From Liquorilactobacillus aquaticus DSM 21051 (GTDB lineage: Bacteria; Bacillota; Bacilli; Lactobacillales; Lactobacillaceae), in the NCBI RefSeq assembly GCF_001436755.1, contig NZ_AYZD01000011.1, forward strand, positions 62,001 to 126,000: DNA of 64,000 nt, given 5' to 3'. Positions 50,515 to 60,443 of this stretch are shown piece by piece. Both the position numbers and the translations under genes were made by a program. A model generated the notes under the pieces. It was not told the DNA's origin and ran no database searches. It saw only the letters and a program-made list of their open reading frames with translations. The first letter of the stretch is position 1, and each line of letters begins with the position of its first letter.

Positions 50515-51213
50515 TTAATCAGCATTCGTGACGTAACGCGAGGTCACTTTCTCAAGATATCCCTGCAGCCAAGACAGCAACGAGCAGGCAACTGCATATA
50601 AAGCAGCCACCAAACAGTACATAACTAATGGTTGATAATTCTCCGCCGCAATTTGTTGACTGACTTCAAACATTTCCACAATTGTAATCGAAGCTGCCAA
50701 TGAAGTATCCTTGACTAGGCCAATGAAGCTATTGGCTAACGGTGGCAGTGAAACACGCACAGCTTGGGGTAAAATAATTCGTGAAAGTGCCTGCGATCTA
50801 GTCATTCCAATCGAATAAGCAGCTTCCCACTGACCCTTAGGAATTGAAAGAATCGAAGCTCTGATTGTTTCTGAACAATAGGCCCCTGTATTCAATGAAA
50901 ATGTTATAATTCCAGCCACAAGTGGAGTTAATTTAATCCCATCCGGTGCAATAAACGTCAGCTTAAGGTATGGCAACCCAAAATAGACAATAAATAATTG
51001 CACTAACAATGGTGTACTTCGGAAAAGCCACACATAAAATCTAAAAATTGCTTTGAGTATCCTAAATGGTCCCTTCTTGCTCGACAACCTGATCAAAGCC
51101 GTTATCAATGCAAGTATTAATCCAAGCAGAAACGAAACGATCGAAATCGGGATCGTATATTTCAGACCCGCAACGACCAATTGAGGTGTTGCGTTGACAA
51201 TAATATCCCACAT
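50515..51213 (-). CDS. Amino acid ABC transporter permease
   Basis: Start taken at ATG 51213 (MWDIIVNATPQLVVAGLKYT) rather than six codons earlier, giving 232 residues. About five helices and the EAA loop QWEAAYSIGMTRSQALSRIILPQA are those of HisM/GlnP permeases. It probably forms a homodimer with the ATPase encoded next. It follows the trans-sulfuration enzyme gene by 30 nt. Confidence 0.92.
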   Translation of the reverse strand: MWDIIVNATPQLVVAGLKYTIPISIVSFLLGLILALITALIRLSSKKGPFRILKAIFRFYVWLFRSTPLLVQLFIVYFGLPYLKLTFIAPDGIKLTPLVAGIITFSLNTGAYCSETIRASILSIPKGQWEAAYSIGMTRSQALSRIILPQAVRVSLPPLANSFIGLVKDTSLAASITIVEMFEVSQQIAAENYQPLVMYCLVAALYAVACSLLSWLQGYLEKVTSRYVTNAD

Positions 51214-51243
51214 AATCTTAACCTGACACATCCTTCAATTATA

Positions 51244-52392
51244 TTATTTTTGGAACGAATCCAATGCCTGCGCAAGATCAGCGACCAAATCTTCCGCATC
51301 TTCAATACCAACAGATAGACGAATCAGCTGTGTGCTTATCCCACATTCTTGCAAATCAGCTGCTGATAGTTCAGCGTGAGACATCTTATACGGCAATTCT
51401 ACCAGACTTTCGACTGCACCTAAACTCACAGCTAACTGAAATAAGTTCAAATGTTCCACAAAGGCTTTTGAATCTATAGAATCAACCAACTCGAAACTAA
51501 TAATTCCGCCAAAACCGCGACATTCTTTTCGAGCAATTTCATTGTCTGTAGATCCTTCTATCCCTGGATAATAGACCTTGGCTATTTCCGGTCTTTCGGT
51601 CAAAAAGTCAACAAGTTTAGCGGCATTCGCCAAATGCCGATCCATCCTCACTCCCAGTGTCTGTATCCCGCGTCGAATCAGATTAGAATCTTCAGGTGAC
51701 AAAACTCCTCCAAGTGCATTTTGAGAAAAATAAATTTTATCTGCCAATTCAGAATTTTTAACAACCACTAGCCCTGCGATAACATCTGAATGTCCACCTA
51801 AATATTTAGTTGCTGAATGGATAACAATATCAGCCCCTAATTTCAATGGTTGCTGTAAATAAGGTGTTAAAAAAGTATTGTCGACAATCGTCAACAAATG
51901 ATGCCGCTGTGCGATCTCTGACATTGCTTTAACGCTTGTAACTCGCAACAGCGGGTTAGTGAAAGTCTCAAAATAGATTGCCTTAGTATTGGGCCTAACA
52001 GCCGCTTCAACTGCAGTTGCATCCTGCGTATCAACTGTTGTGAATTCAAGTTGCCACCTCTTGAAATACTGATTGACCAGCCTGAAAGTCCCGCCATATA
52101 TCTTATCACCGATAATGATGTGATCTCCCGGCGCAAAGATTGCCAGAGCTGCATGAATCGCGGCTAATCCTGAAGAAAAAGCAAAACCACGTTTTCCTCC
52201 TTCAAGTAGTGCTATTTGATCTTCTAAGAAGGCCCGTGTCGGATTCCCTGAACGGGCATAATCCCATTTAACCTTTGCATCAGCACTTTGATAAACATAC
52301 GTCGATGAATTATAGATCGGAACATTGACTGCTCCAGTATTGTTGTCATTACAACATTTTCCATGAACTAAATTTGTGTCAAAGTTTGTCAT
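51244..52392 (-). CDS. Trans-sulfuration enzyme (cystathionine lyase/synthase family)
   Basis: ATG 52392 is chosen because GGGAG precedes it; the protein has 382 residues. It is a Cys/Met metabolism PLP enzyme: YARSGNPTRAFLEDQIALLE, SSGLAAIHAAL, DNTFLTPYLQQPL, and the PLP lysine in HSATKYLGGHSD. Family members are cystathionine beta- or gamma-lyases or gamma-synthases; the C-terminal residues do not let me separate them safely. It leads an operon with an amino acid importer, behind a T-box with an ATG specifier, so a role in methionine synthesis or cystathionine cleavage fits. Confidence 0.88.
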   Translation of the reverse strand: MTNFDTNLVHGKCCNDNNTGAVNVPIYNSSTYVYQSADAKVKWDYARSGNPTRAFLEDQIALLEGGKRGFAFSSGLAAIHAALAIFAPGDHIIIGDKIYGGTFRLVNQYFKRWQLEFTTVDTQDATAVEAAVRPNTKAIYFETFTNPLLRVTSVKAMSEIAQRHHLLTIVDNTFLTPYLQQPLKLGADIVIHSATKYLGGHSDVIAGLVVVKNSELADKIYFSQNALGGVLSPEDSNLIRRGIQTLGVRMDRHLANAAKLVDFLTERPEIAKVYYPGIEGSTDNEIARKECRGFGGIISFELVDSIDSKAFVEHLNLFQLAVSLGAVESLVELPYKMSHAELSAADLQECGISTQLIRLSVGIEDAEDLVADLAQALDSFQK

Positions 52393-52497
52393 TTTTAATT
52401 CTCCCTCTCTGTATAACACTATTCAATCAAGCCCATTAAAAATATGCTTGCCTTTTATGCTTATGTCCCAAGTAATCTCTCTATCTTCTTCTAAAAC

Positions 52498-52745
52498 AAA
52501 AAAATCCCCCCACTTCTTTTTAGAAGTGAGAGGACCCACGGTACCATTCTAATTATGCAAAAATGCATAGCTAATCTACTATCACATACAATAGTGTCCC
52601 AAAATAACGGAGGGCACCCCGTCTGCTGCTCCAGCAAAGCCTCGCAACAACCAATCACAGGTCATTTTCACAATTCCGTCTACCAGTTGCTCGCACCACA
52701 CGCAACCTCTCTTAGATATACGGAAAAGCTACTTTCCTGATCAAT
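52498..52745 (-). promoter_or_regulatory. T-box riboswitch of the trans-sulfuration/ABC operon, Met specifier
   Basis: On the - strand the core AGAATGGTACCGTGGGTCC (52550-52532) precedes a terminator CACTTCT-TTTT-AGAAGTG with a T run. Stem I has the GGTGCGAG apical loop. Its lower stem CAGG/CCTG places the specifier loop at GTGAAAATGACC, so the specifier is ATG at 52665-52663 followed by the usual A. Uncharged tRNA-Met is the predicted ligand. Confidence 0.88.
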
Positions 52746-52863
52746 TTGTTTATCAAATCATAATACAGATACTTATTTTAACCTAATTCTAATAAATGTC
52801 AACCCTATTTTTTTATCCAGCTTTTTTCGCACAAAATAAGGATTCATTAGAAGCAACATCTGC

Positions 52864-53598
52864 TTAAAACATCGATCCGATAAGACCGTATTTCTTTTTC
52901 AGAAGATAACGCACACCAAATGCAATAACAGCCAATACAGCATAAACAATTGGCTCAAATGTACGGTTCAAAACTCCTGGTACTGCCATGACCAGAGTAT
53001 ATGCTGTGATCCAGATAACAACTAATGCACCCGAGAGCAGCAATGTTTTCCAGAACGGAATACGTTTTTTACGATCACGCCGATAGCCTGCTACCTTATA
53101 GAAGTAAGCCATTCCTAAACCTGCAATCACGGACGTCACAATCAATGTTAAAATTCCGCCATTAACTTCTGCTTGTTTTTTTGAAAAGGCCCCTAACGCC
53201 GCGTACATAATACAAAACATCATAAACATAATTAAGCCGTTATCAAGCGCAACACTCCAATATGAAGGCTCTTTAGCTTTCTTCTTCGGCCCAGCAATGA
53301 TTGCTTCGGTACGTTCGCTGATCGTTCCGTACAGTTTGCTGGCAGTAACACCCTGCCGTTGTTTATCACGCAACTCAGCTACCATTTCATCAACAGCCTG
53401 TTTCCGTTTCTCAGCGGGAATGCCTTTCTCTTCAAGCATTCGATTTAGGCGAAACATGTAATCCTCATTCCGTTTCGTCAATCCTTCAAAAGTACTTGTG
53501 GGAACGACTTCGTTTTTTTTCGTTTGGAGCTTTTCAGCTTGTTTTTTGGCTACTTCCTGATTGCGTTGCTTATTATTTTGTTTGTTCTCTTCCGTCAC
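52864..53598 (-). CDS. DUF1129 membrane protein
   Basis: A 244-residue protein of unknown function. The N-terminal 100 residues are charged and helical (Lys/Gln/Glu-rich, MLEEKGIPAEKRKQAVDEM), followed by four hydrophobic helices and ending KKKYGLIGSMF. DUF1129 members with this layout sit between ychF and guaB in many lactobacilli; here ychF adjoins but guaB does not. No enzymatic motif is visible. Confidence 0.85.
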   Translation of the reverse strand: MTEENKQNNKQRNQEVAKKQAEKLQTKKNEVVPTSTFEGLTKRNEDYMFRLNRMLEEKGIPAEKRKQAVDEMVAELRDKQRQGVTASKLYGTISERTEAIIAGPKKKAKEPSYWSVALDNGLIMFMMFCIMYAALGAFSKKQAEVNGGILTLIVTSVIAGLGMAYFYKVAGYRRDRKKRIPFWKTLLLSGALVVIWITAYTLVMAVPGVLNRTFEPIVYAVLAVIAFGVRYLLKKKYGLIGSMF

Positions 53599-53633
53599 AA
53601 GTAATCTCCACCTTTATCTCTTGCATCTCATAA

Positions 53634-54734
53634 TTATACATTGAATCTAAACTCAATAATGTCGCCATCTTGTACAAGATATTCCTTACCTTCAGAGCGC
53701 AGACGTCCAGCCTCACGAACGGCTGCCATACTGCCATATTTATCTAAATCTTCAAATGAGATCGTTTCGGCACGAATAAAGCCACGTTCAAAATCTGAAT
53801 GAATAATTCCGGCAACTTGTGGAGCCTTCATCCCACGCTTGAAAGTCCAAGCACGTGTTTCCTTGCCACCTGCAGTGAAGAAAGTAGCAAGTCCAAGCAA
53901 TTTATAAGAAGCCTTGATCAAACGGTCGAGCCCAGATTCTTCGACACCTTCAGCTTCCAGAAATTCCTGCTTATCGGCGTCGTCGAGTTCAGCAATTTCT
54001 TCCTCAGTTTTGGCACTAACTGCGATGGTTTCAGAGCCTTCTTCTTCAGCAAACTTTTTAATTTGCTGAACATATTTATTTGCTTCAGGATCTGCCATGT
54101 CATCTTCAGCAATATTAGCAACATAGAGGACCGGTTTGGATGTTAACAAGAACAGCCCTTTGACAATTTTTTGCTCTTCTTCGTCAAATGTCAGCGAACG
54201 AACAGGCTTACCAGCTTCCAGAACAGGTTTGATACGTTTTAAAATCTCAAATTCCGCAACAGCTTCCTTGTCCTTTGTACGTGCGACCTTTTCAACACGT
54301 GTATAGCGTTTATTAACACTTTCCAGATCTGCCAATGTTAGCTCTAGATTAATTGTATCGATATCGTCCAACGGGTCAATTTTATTGCTGACGTGTGTGA
54401 TGTTATCATCATCAAAGGCACGAACAACATGAACAATTGCATCGACTTGTCGAATATTTTCAAGAAATTTGTTGCCTAAGCCCTCGCCTTTACTTGCTCC
54501 CTTAACGATTCCCGCAATATCAGTAAATTCAAAAGTTGTATGGATGATCTTCTTGGCTGGGATCAGTTCATCAATTCTAGGCAGACGCTTGTCTGGAACT
54601 TCTACCATCCCAACATTTGGGTCAATTGTAGCAAAAGGATAGTTGGCCATCTCAGCTCCGGCCTTTGTGATTGCGTTAAATAAAGTCGATTTGCCTACAT
54701 TAGGCAAGCCGACGATTCCTGCAGTTAATGACAT
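53634..54734 (-). CDS. ychF: Ribosome-binding ATPase YchF
   Basis: A 366-residue Obg-family P-loop protein that binds ATP in preference to GTP. G1 is [10 protein letters not shown]3 is [17 protein letters not shown], and the usual NKxD is replaced by NIAEDD-type sequence, consistent with relaxed guanine specificity. The C-terminal TGS domain includes [13 protein letters not shown] and the ending [10 protein letters not shown]. It acts in translation and stress response. It precedes DUF1129 by 35 nt and follows DUF951 by 19 nt in a conserved block. Confidence 0.97.
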   Translation of the reverse strand: MSLTAGIVGLPNVGKSTLFNAITKAGAEMANYPFATIDPNVGMVEVPDKRLPRIDELIPAKKIIHTTFEFTDIAGIVKGASKGEGLGNKFLENIRQVDAIVHVVRAFDDDNITHVSNKIDPLDDIDTINLELTLADLESVNKRYTRVEKVARTKDKEAVAEFEILKRIKPVLEAGKPVRSLTFDEEEQKIVKGLFLLTSKPVLYVANIAEDDMADPEANKYVQQIKKFAEEEGSETIAVSAKTEEEIAELDDADKQEFLEAEGVEESGLDRLIKASYKLLGLATFFTAGGKETRAWTFKRGMKAPQVAGIIHSDFERGFIRAETISFEDLDKYGSMAAVREAGRLRSEGKEYLVQDGDIIEFRFNV

Positions 54735-54753
54735 AGTTATTCTTCACTCTTTC

Positions 54754-54960
54754 CTAATCTTGTTCTTTTTTAGCTTGTTCGAGAACCTTTTTGAATTTGC
54801 GATTAAATTCACGCCGCGGCATCATAATTAAATGATTGCAGCCAGTACATTTGATCTTGATGTCCATACCCACTCTGATGATCTCCCACCGATTAACTCC
54901 GCATGGATGCTGTTTTTTCATTTCAACAATATCATGTAACGCATATTCTGTTGTTGGCAT
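54754..54960 (-). CDS. DUF951 family small protein
   Basis: A 68-residue basic protein with the DUF951 pattern DIVEMKKQHPCG...W-I-R-G-D-KIKC-GC, followed by RREFNRKFKK. Cysteines in HPCG and KCTGC could bind metal. Its place between parB and ychF is conserved in Firmicutes (YyaB/YyzM-like). Role unknown; nucleic-acid association is a guess from charge. Confidence 0.88.
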   Translation of the reverse strand: MPTTEYALHDIVEMKKQHPCGVNRWEIIRVGMDIKIKCTGCNHLIMMPRREFNRKFKKVLEQAKKEQD

Positions 54961-54989
54961 TTGAATTCCCCCAATTTAGTCTTTGCGTT

Positions 54990-55871
54990 CTAATCCAAGC
55001 TGATTCCCAAAATATCCAAGATTCGGTTAAAATCTTTGGTTGATAAATAATCAATCTCTATTTTACCTTTACCTGATTTTGATCTTTTCTTAATCGCGAC
55101 CTTTGTCCCGAATTTTTCCTGCAAAGCCGTCTCACTTTGTTTATAATATGGCTCATTCGGGTCTTTGACGACTTTTTTGCTTTTCTTGGAATTTTTGCCA
55201 TTCATTTCAGCAATCAGCTGTTCCAATTGCCGAACAGTCAAATTGTCATGAATCGTTTTTTCAGCCAACTGAACCAACTGCTTCTTGTCTCTTAAAGCCA
55301 ACAAAGTTCGTGCCTGTCCCATTGAGAGCTTCTCAGTCTGAAGCATCTTTTTAACTTCTGATGGCAAGCCTAGAAGCCTAAGATAATTTGCAATATACGG
55401 CCTGCTCTTACCTAAACGTTCAGAAACTTGATTTTGCGTCAAGCTAAGTTTCTCCATCAAGGTATTGTAAGCTTCCGCTTCTTCGAGGGGAGTCAGATCT
55501 TCACGCTGAAGATTTTCTAAAACAGCGATTTCCATCATGCTAGCCTCGTCTATTTGGCGCACAATTGCTGGAATCGTTTCCTTGCCAGCAAGTTTGGAAG
55601 CTCGAAAACGACGTTCACCAGCAATGATTTCATAACCTTTGACAGTCGACTTGCGGACAATAATCGGCTGAAAAACACCGGTTTTCTTAATTGAATCTGT
55701 TAGTTCAGCTAAAGATTCTTCATCAAAAGTTTTTCGCGGTTGATAAGGATTTGGCCTGATTTCAGTCAATTTTAACTCAGTTACAACTTCTTCCGTATCG
55801 CTTGTTTCGTCAAATTCTTGAAATAAGGCCTCGATACCACGACCTAATCCTTTATTATTCTTATTAGTCAT
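54990..55871 (-). CDS. parB: Chromosome partitioning protein ParB (Spo0J)
   Basis: ATG 55871 is chosen: the product then starts MTNKNNKGLGRGIEALFQ as in homologues (293 residues), whereas the longer frame reads through parA out of register. The CTPase/ParB domain holds NPYQPRKTFDEE and the GERRFRA motif of the CTP-binding site, followed by the helix-turn-helix (LTQNQVSERLGKSRPYIANY) and a C-terminal dimerisation domain. It loads on parS and spreads. It overlaps parA by 8 nt. Confidence 0.96.
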   Translation of the reverse strand: MTNKNNKGLGRGIEALFQEFDETSDTEEVVTELKLTEIRPNPYQPRKTFDEESLAELTDSIKKTGVFQPIIVRKSTVKGYEIIAGERRFRASKLAGKETIPAIVRQIDEASMMEIAVLENLQREDLTPLEEAEAYNTLMEKLSLTQNQVSERLGKSRPYIANYLRLLGLPSEVKKMLQTEKLSMGQARTLLALRDKKQLVQLAEKTIHDNLTVRQLEQLIAEMNGKNSKKSKKVVKDPNEPYYKQSETALQEKFGTKVAIKKRSKSGKGKIEIDYLSTKDFNRILDILGISLD

Positions 55872-56628
55872 GAGCAGCCAGCACCTCCTTGGCCAGAGAC
55901 ATATATTCTTCTGCGCCGCGTGAATTAGGGTCATAATCAATAATTGCTTTCCCGTGACTAGGCGCCTCTGAAAGACGAATATTTCGTGGAATAACAGTTG
56001 TATATACCTTATTCTTAAAGTAGTTCTGTACCTCGGCAACAACTTGTGTTCCAAGATTCGTTCGTGCATCAAGCATCGTCATCAGAACTCCTTCGATTTT
56101 TAAATCTGGATTGAAATGTTTTTGGACCAAACGGATTGTATTCATCAATTGACTTAATCCTTCCAAAGCATAGTATTCACTTTGAACTGGGATTAAAATC
56201 GAATCACTTGCGCTGAAAGCATTGATTGTCAATAATCCCAAAGAAGGTGGACAGTCGATCAAAATATAATCATAACGATCCTTGATCTGCTTAACTGCAT
56301 CTAAAAGACGTGACTCTCGTGCCATCTGTGAAGTTAATTCGATCTCAGCACCTGAAAGTTGGATCGTTGCTGGAACAATGTCAAGCCCCGGATGACTACT
56401 GGGAATAATCGTCTCGGCAATCGGATATTCATTGACCAAAACATCATAGATATCTTTCTCGATCTTCGCCTTATGAATCCCGACACCGCTTGTGGCGTTG
56501 CCCTGTGCATCAGAATCTATCAACAGAACCTTTTTGCCTAGCTCTGCTAAACATGCTCCAAGATTGACACTAGTAGTTGTCTTACCGACACCGCCTTTTT
56601 GATTTGCCAATGCAATCACGATTCCCAT
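55864..56628 (-). CDS. parA: Chromosome partitioning ATPase ParA (Soj)
   Basis: A 254-residue Walker-type ATPase with the deviant P-loop KGGVGKTTT at residues 11-19, DSDAQGNAT (Walker A') and LIDCPPSLG (Walker B). It partners ParB in origin segregation and in regulation of replication initiation. GGGGG lies upstream of the ATG. noc precedes it by 14 nt. Confidence 0.97.
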   Translation of the reverse strand: MGIVIALANQKGGVGKTTTSVNLGACLAELGKKVLLIDSDAQGNATSGVGIHKAKIEKDIYDVLVNEYPIAETIIPSSHPGLDIVPATIQLSGAEIELTSQMARESRLLDAVKQIKDRYDYILIDCPPSLGLLTINAFSASDSILIPVQSEYYALEGLSQLMNTIRLVQKHFNPDLKIEGVLMTMLDARTNLGTQVVAEVQNYFKNKVYTTVIPRNIRLSEAPSHGKAIIDYDPNSRGAEEYMSLAKEVLAAHD

Positions 56629-56642
56629 GAATCTTTCGCCCC

Positions 56643-57503
56643 CTATTTTTTCTTTGTATCTTCCTTGCTTACTTTTTCGAGCGGAATGTCGATGATGATG
56701 CGATGAAAATCTTTATTATCTTCTTCATGTGTCTTGATCTTCATCCCATTGTCATTGACCATTTTAAGTGCCTTTTTAATCGTGTTAACTGCAACACGCA
56801 AATCACTGGTAGACCCCTTGGAACGTTTTTTGGGGCGATCCTCTTTAGCCTTGCCATCATTATTTAGCTTTTGGACCAAGGCTTCGGTTTCCTTAACTGT
56901 CATTTCTTTGGCGATAACTTGTTTAACAACCTCTTCTTGTTGTTTTTCCTCCAAGGCCAAAACCGCCCGACCATGACGTTCAGTGATTTTTCGGTCTAAA
57001 ATAGATTGCTGTGCAAACTTTGAAAGCTTTAATAACCGCAGCTTGTTAGCCACAAAAGATTGGCTTTTGCCTATCGCCCGTGCTAATTCACTCTGGGTCA
57101 GCCGATTTAATCCCATCAGCTCCTTATATGCACGTGCCTCTTCGATCGCCGTCAATCCCTCACGCTGCAAGTTTTCAATGACTGCCATCGAAGCTGCTTC
57201 AGTATCCGTCATTTCTTTGATAAGCGCGGGAACCTTTTCCCATTCCAGCTGAGTTATCGCACGAAAACGACGCTCTCCAGCAATGATTTCATAATGTTCC
57301 GGTTCGTATTGCCGGACGATGATTGGCTGCAGCAAGCCATGCTCCTTAATCGTATCAGCTAGCTCGCTAATCTTATCTTTGGCAAAAACCTTACGCGGTT
57401 GAAAACGATTAGGAACGATTTGTTCAAGTGGGATTTCCGTGATTCGCTGCTGTGTATCATCCACTGTTTTTTTCTTTTTGTTCCAAAATGAAAATGCCAT
57501 CAT
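56643..57503 (-). CDS. noc: Nucleoid occlusion protein Noc (ParB paralogue)
   Basis: A 286-residue ParB-family protein: [16 protein letters not shown], and the helix-turn-helix [19 protein letters not shown], distinguished from ParB by the N-terminal [11 protein letters not shown], a short hydrophobic-basic segment like the membrane-targeting helix of Noc. It links chromosome position to division-site choice. Its start ATGATG overlaps the rsmG stop, so the genes are coupled; a second ATG at 57500 is equally usable. Confidence 0.9.
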   Translation of the reverse strand: MMAFSFWNKKKKTVDDTQQRITEIPLEQIVPNRFQPRKVFAKDKISELADTIKEHGLLQPIIVRQYEPEHYEIIAGERRFRAITQLEWEKVPALIKEMTDTEAASMAVIENLQREGLTAIEEARAYKELMGLNRLTQSELARAIGKSQSFVANKLRLLKLSKFAQQSILDRKITERHGRAVLALEEKQQEEVVKQVIAKEMTVKETEALVQKLNNDGKAKEDRPKKRSKGSTSDLRVAVNTIKKALKMVNDNGMKIKTHEEDNKDFHRIIIDIPLEKVSKEDTKKK

Positions 57504-58249
57504 CCTTCCCCCTTGACGTCAGATTTTACCAGTGGCTTCTTAGCAGGAGTCCCTGGTTTCCGCGGATACTTTTTAGGTGTCACACCCGTTTTTGCAATAG
57601 TAATAATATGCCGTTCATCGCCATTTTCAGGCAGAAACAGTTCATCGTCTGCAATAATTTTCCCACCTAATTTTTTAATCCCGTAGCGGGCATCTTCCAG
57701 CTCAGCTTGCGATTTTTGTGCCTTAAGTGCAATAAAATTGCCTCCCAATTTCACCAACGGTAGACATAATTCTGCCAAAACGGACAAGCGCGCCACAGCT
57801 CGGGCAGTTACAATATCAAAGCTTTCCCGAAAAGAACTCTTTTTGCCCGCGAACTCTTCTGCTCGAGCGTGATGAAATTCCACACCTGTTAATTGTAGTT
57901 TATCCGCCAACTCATCGAGGAACTTGATCCGTTTATTGAGCGAATCAACAATTGTAACCTGCAGCTTAGGGAAAGCAATCTTCAACGGTATTGAAGGGAA
58001 GCCCGCGCCTGCTCCGACATCACAGATCCGCAATTCCTTATGTTGAAGGTCTTTAATAACCAGCGCCGGCAACAACGAGTCATAAAAATGTTTCAGATAC
58101 ACTTCTTCTTGGGCAGTAATTGCCGTCAGATTAACATGTTCATTGGCTTCAACTAAGAAATGATAATATGTCTCGAATTGCTGCATCTGCTCTGTTGTCA
58201 AATCAATGCCATGTTGGGCAAGTTCTTGTCTGAAACGCTCTGGAGTCAT
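57500..58249 (-). CDS. rsmG: 16S rRNA (guanine527-N7)-methyltransferase
   Basis: A 249-residue SAM-dependent methyltransferase (GidB). SAM-binding motif [18 protein letters not shown], followed by [14 protein letters not shown] and [11 protein letters not shown]. The last 20 residues are a basic Lys/Pro tail. It methylates G527 of 16S rRNA. It heads the rsmG-noc-parA-parB-DUF951-ychF-DUF1129 row, all transcribed in one direction. Confidence 0.97.
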   Translation of the reverse strand: MTPERFRQELAQHGIDLTTEQMQQFETYYHFLVEANEHVNLTAITAQEEVYLKHFYDSLLPALVIKDLQHKELRICDVGAGAGFPSIPLKIAFPKLQVTIVDSLNKRIKFLDELADKLQLTGVEFHHARAEEFAGKKSSFRESFDIVTARAVARLSVLAELCLPLVKLGGNFIALKAQKSQAELEDARYGIKKLGGKIIADDELFLPENGDERHIITIAKTGVTPKKYPRKPGTPAKKPLVKSDVKGEG

Positions 58250-58293
58250 AATATTCCTCTTTCATATCTTAATTTAAATTGATATTTCTTTTT

Positions 58294-58312
58294 GTGAAAC
58301 AATATGTTTCAC
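58294..58312. promoter_or_regulatory. Dyad upstream of rsmG-noc-parAB
   Basis: GTGAAACA-ATA-TGTTTCAC is a perfect 19-bp dyad 45 bp upstream of rsmG. Its arms are the two half-sites of parS turned outward, and the same TGAAACA-N3-TGTTTCA arrangement occurs at 15062-15078. It may be an operator; the binding protein is unknown. Confidence 0.45.
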
Positions 58313-58348
58313 ACACTACTTTAGTTTAAAGTATTTTAGAACTAAATA

Positions 58349-58398
58349 CAAGAGAAGGCATGGTTTTAAAGCGACTTTTTCCATACCTTCTCTTGTTG
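58349..58398 (-). terminator. Terminator after the MFS exporter gene
   Basis: ACAAGAGAAGG-ATGG pairs with CCAT-CCTTCTCTTGT around a 17-nt loop; the - strand tail is only partly T-rich. Confidence 0.6.
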
Positions 58399-58428
58399 TT
58401 TAATTATCAGCAAATAAAGTTATCTTAC

Positions 58429-59802
58429 TTACTGATTCTTTTTCGTTTGACGAATGGCACAGGCTAAAATGAATCCTATAACTTCCAATACACAGAAGAA
58501 TAAGAAAGCATTCCGATAGCCGCTGACCGAACTGACTGATTTGCTTCCAGCAACTACAATCAGGGTCGCGAGCGTGACACCAAGCGCCCCCAAAAGCTGG
58601 CGAACTGTCGTAATGATTGCTGTTCCATGAGATATTTGCGCTTCTGTTAGTGAATCAGCCCCTAAAGTTGTTGCTGGCATCATGACAAAAGCATTTCCAC
58701 CTTCAATCAGCATTGCAAAAACGATCATTGATACGAGCGTCAGCTCCTTCGCGAAGACAGCCAATGCCCCCCAGCCGCAAACTAGCATCAGCATTCCAAT
58801 GATTAAGGTTTTCTTGAACCCAATTTTTTCAGCTAACTTTCCAGTCAGCGGATTCAGAGCACTTAACAAGAGCGCTGGTGGAACTAACGCCAAACCGGAT
58901 ACTAAAACTGAAGTATGCAGTATTTTTTGATAGTATAACGGGTAAATAACTGTAATAACGATCAACGAAATATAAGCAATCCCTGTGAGCAGCACTGCTA
59001 AATCAAAATTCACGACCCGCATGACACTTAATTTTAAAAGCGGTTGATCAAGTGTAAACTGCCGATAAATGAAATAACCTGTAAACGCCAGACTAACGAT
59101 CAACAATAACAGTAATGAAGAAGTCATTTTCAACCTGCTGCCGTAGGTTTGAACAACATACAAAATACCGATCAAACCAAATGATGCAACCACTGAAACA
59201 AAATCAAAACCGCTTTTCTGTCGCGGCAGAACATCATATATATTGAAAAATGCGCTCACGAATACGATCAGAATCACGATCAAGAAAAAGCAGAAAAGGC
59301 TCTGCCAACTGAGATAATTCAAGATAATTCCTGATATGATTGGACCGCAAGCTAATGCTGATCCCATTACAAGCCCCGCTAGTCCCATGACAGAAGGCCT
59401 TTTCTTAGTCGGTGTAATTGTCAGCAAAACTGTTTGAAATGATGGGAACAACACTCCAACCGCAATCGCTTCAAGTGCTCTTCCTATCAATGCAAAAATA
59501 AAGTTCGGTGACAAAATAATCATCGCAGTTCCAACCATAAAAATCAGTAAAACACTCAAATAGATTTTTTTGAACGAATAATTATTCAACAACCAGGGGC
59601 TCAGCGGCATCATAACACACATGATCAACATAAAACCCGTTGTCAGCCATTGAATCGTAGGTGCATCAACTCCAAAATACTTCATTAGCGTCGGATATGC
59701 TGTCGATAGCGAAGATTGGCTAATCGACATCGTAAAGGTCCCTGCGAGCAATGTCCACACAAAAATCGTTCTCTTAATACCATGTAATTCTTTTTCTCCC
59801 AT
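58429..59802 (-). CDS. MFS drug exporter, DHA2 (EmrB/QacA) family
   Basis: Start at ATG 59802, with TTAGGAG placed correctly, giving 457 residues and about 14 hydrophobic helices. DHA2 traits include WLTTGFMLIMCVMMPLSPWL in helix 2, GRALEAIAVGVLFPSFQTVL, and LGPIISG-like ACGPIISGIILNYLSW (motif C). It probably expels lipophilic compounds by proton exchange. No regulator gene adjoins it. Confidence 0.88.
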   Translation of the reverse strand: MGEKELHGIKRTIFVWTLLAGTFTMSISQSSLSTAYPTLMKYFGVDAPTIQWLTTGFMLIMCVMMPLSPWLLNNYSFKKIYLSVLLIFMVGTAMIILSPNFIFALIGRALEAIAVGVLFPSFQTVLLTITPTKKRPSVMGLAGLVMGSALACGPIISGIILNYLSWQSLFCFFLIVILIVFVSAFFNIYDVLPRQKSGFDFVSVVASFGLIGILYVVQTYGSRLKMTSSLLLLLIVSLAFTGYFIYRQFTLDQPLLKLSVMRVVNFDLAVLLTGIAYISLIVITVIYPLYYQKILHTSVLVSGLALVPPALLLSALNPLTGKLAEKIGFKKTLIIGMLMLVCGWGALAVFAKELTLVSMIVFAMLIEGGNAFVMMPATTLGADSLTEAQISHGTAIITTVRQLLGALGVTLATLIVVAGSKSVSSVSGYRNAFLFFCVLEVIGFILACAIRQTKKNQ

Positions 59803-60030
59803 AAAACTCACTCCTAAGTTGTCCTCTTAAATGATAGTTGATTAAAAGTAATTTGTAAATATTCTAAATTACTTTTACAAAGTCAATTTGGTCAAAAAAA
59901 GTATTTAATTAACCCAAACAAAGATTATTCTTTTATTTCAACATTCTTAAGCTCGGCAGCACTTCTTTGTTTGAGTTTAACCATCTAAAGCGCTATCATT
60001 TAAACAGATAATACTTAGGAGGCGGTCATT

Positions 60031-60204
60031 ATGAACAAAGATTTACGTGTTGTCTTAGCATTGGTAATCATTTCGCTGGTTATTCTTCGCGGTTATCTCT
60101 TCGATACCAGTCCAATCGATACTTATCTTGATTATGGTGCTGTATTGTTGGCATTAGTCGTGATGCCGCGTCCGAAATTTGCTCTATGGCCGCGAAGAAG
60201 CTAA
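60031..60204 (+). CDS. Small hydrophobic membrane protein (57 aa)
   Basis: ATG 60031 follows TTAGGAGGCGG by 7 nt, one of the best SDs in the window. A promoter TTGAGT-N17-TATCAT lies 30-60 bp upstream, overlapping a cre-like AAAGCGCTATCA. The product has two hydrophobic stretches (VVLALVIISLVILRGYLF and YGAVLLALVVM) and a basic end (PRPKFALWPRRS), so it is probably a two-helix membrane protein. No family is recognised. Confidence 0.65.
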   Translation: MNKDLRVVLALVIISLVILRGYLFDTSPIDTYLDYGAVLLALVVMPRPKFALWPRRS

Positions 60205-60284
60205 GCCCCGATATTTTTTTGGAAGAAATTCTTTTTAAAATGAAGTTTGACTTGAACCATTAATTGATGTCTCACTTAAAATTA

Positions 60285-60323
60285 TAAAAAGGCTAAGTCG
60301 AAAAATTTGGCTTAGTCTTTTTT
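60285..60323. terminator. Terminator after the small membrane protein
   Basis: AAAAGGCTAAG and CTTAGTCTTTT form a stem (one G-U pair) followed by seven T residues on the + strand. The rest of 60205-60443 shows no gene. Confidence 0.7.
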
Positions 60324-60443
60324 TGTATAATTTTTGCATTAGCCTACCCCAATAACCAGCCCTTTTGCCAAGCATAAACTTACTTGTAAGCACAATCAGA
60401 GCGTAGTCTACAATCACTGCTCAAAGACGACTTTTTTGCTCCG

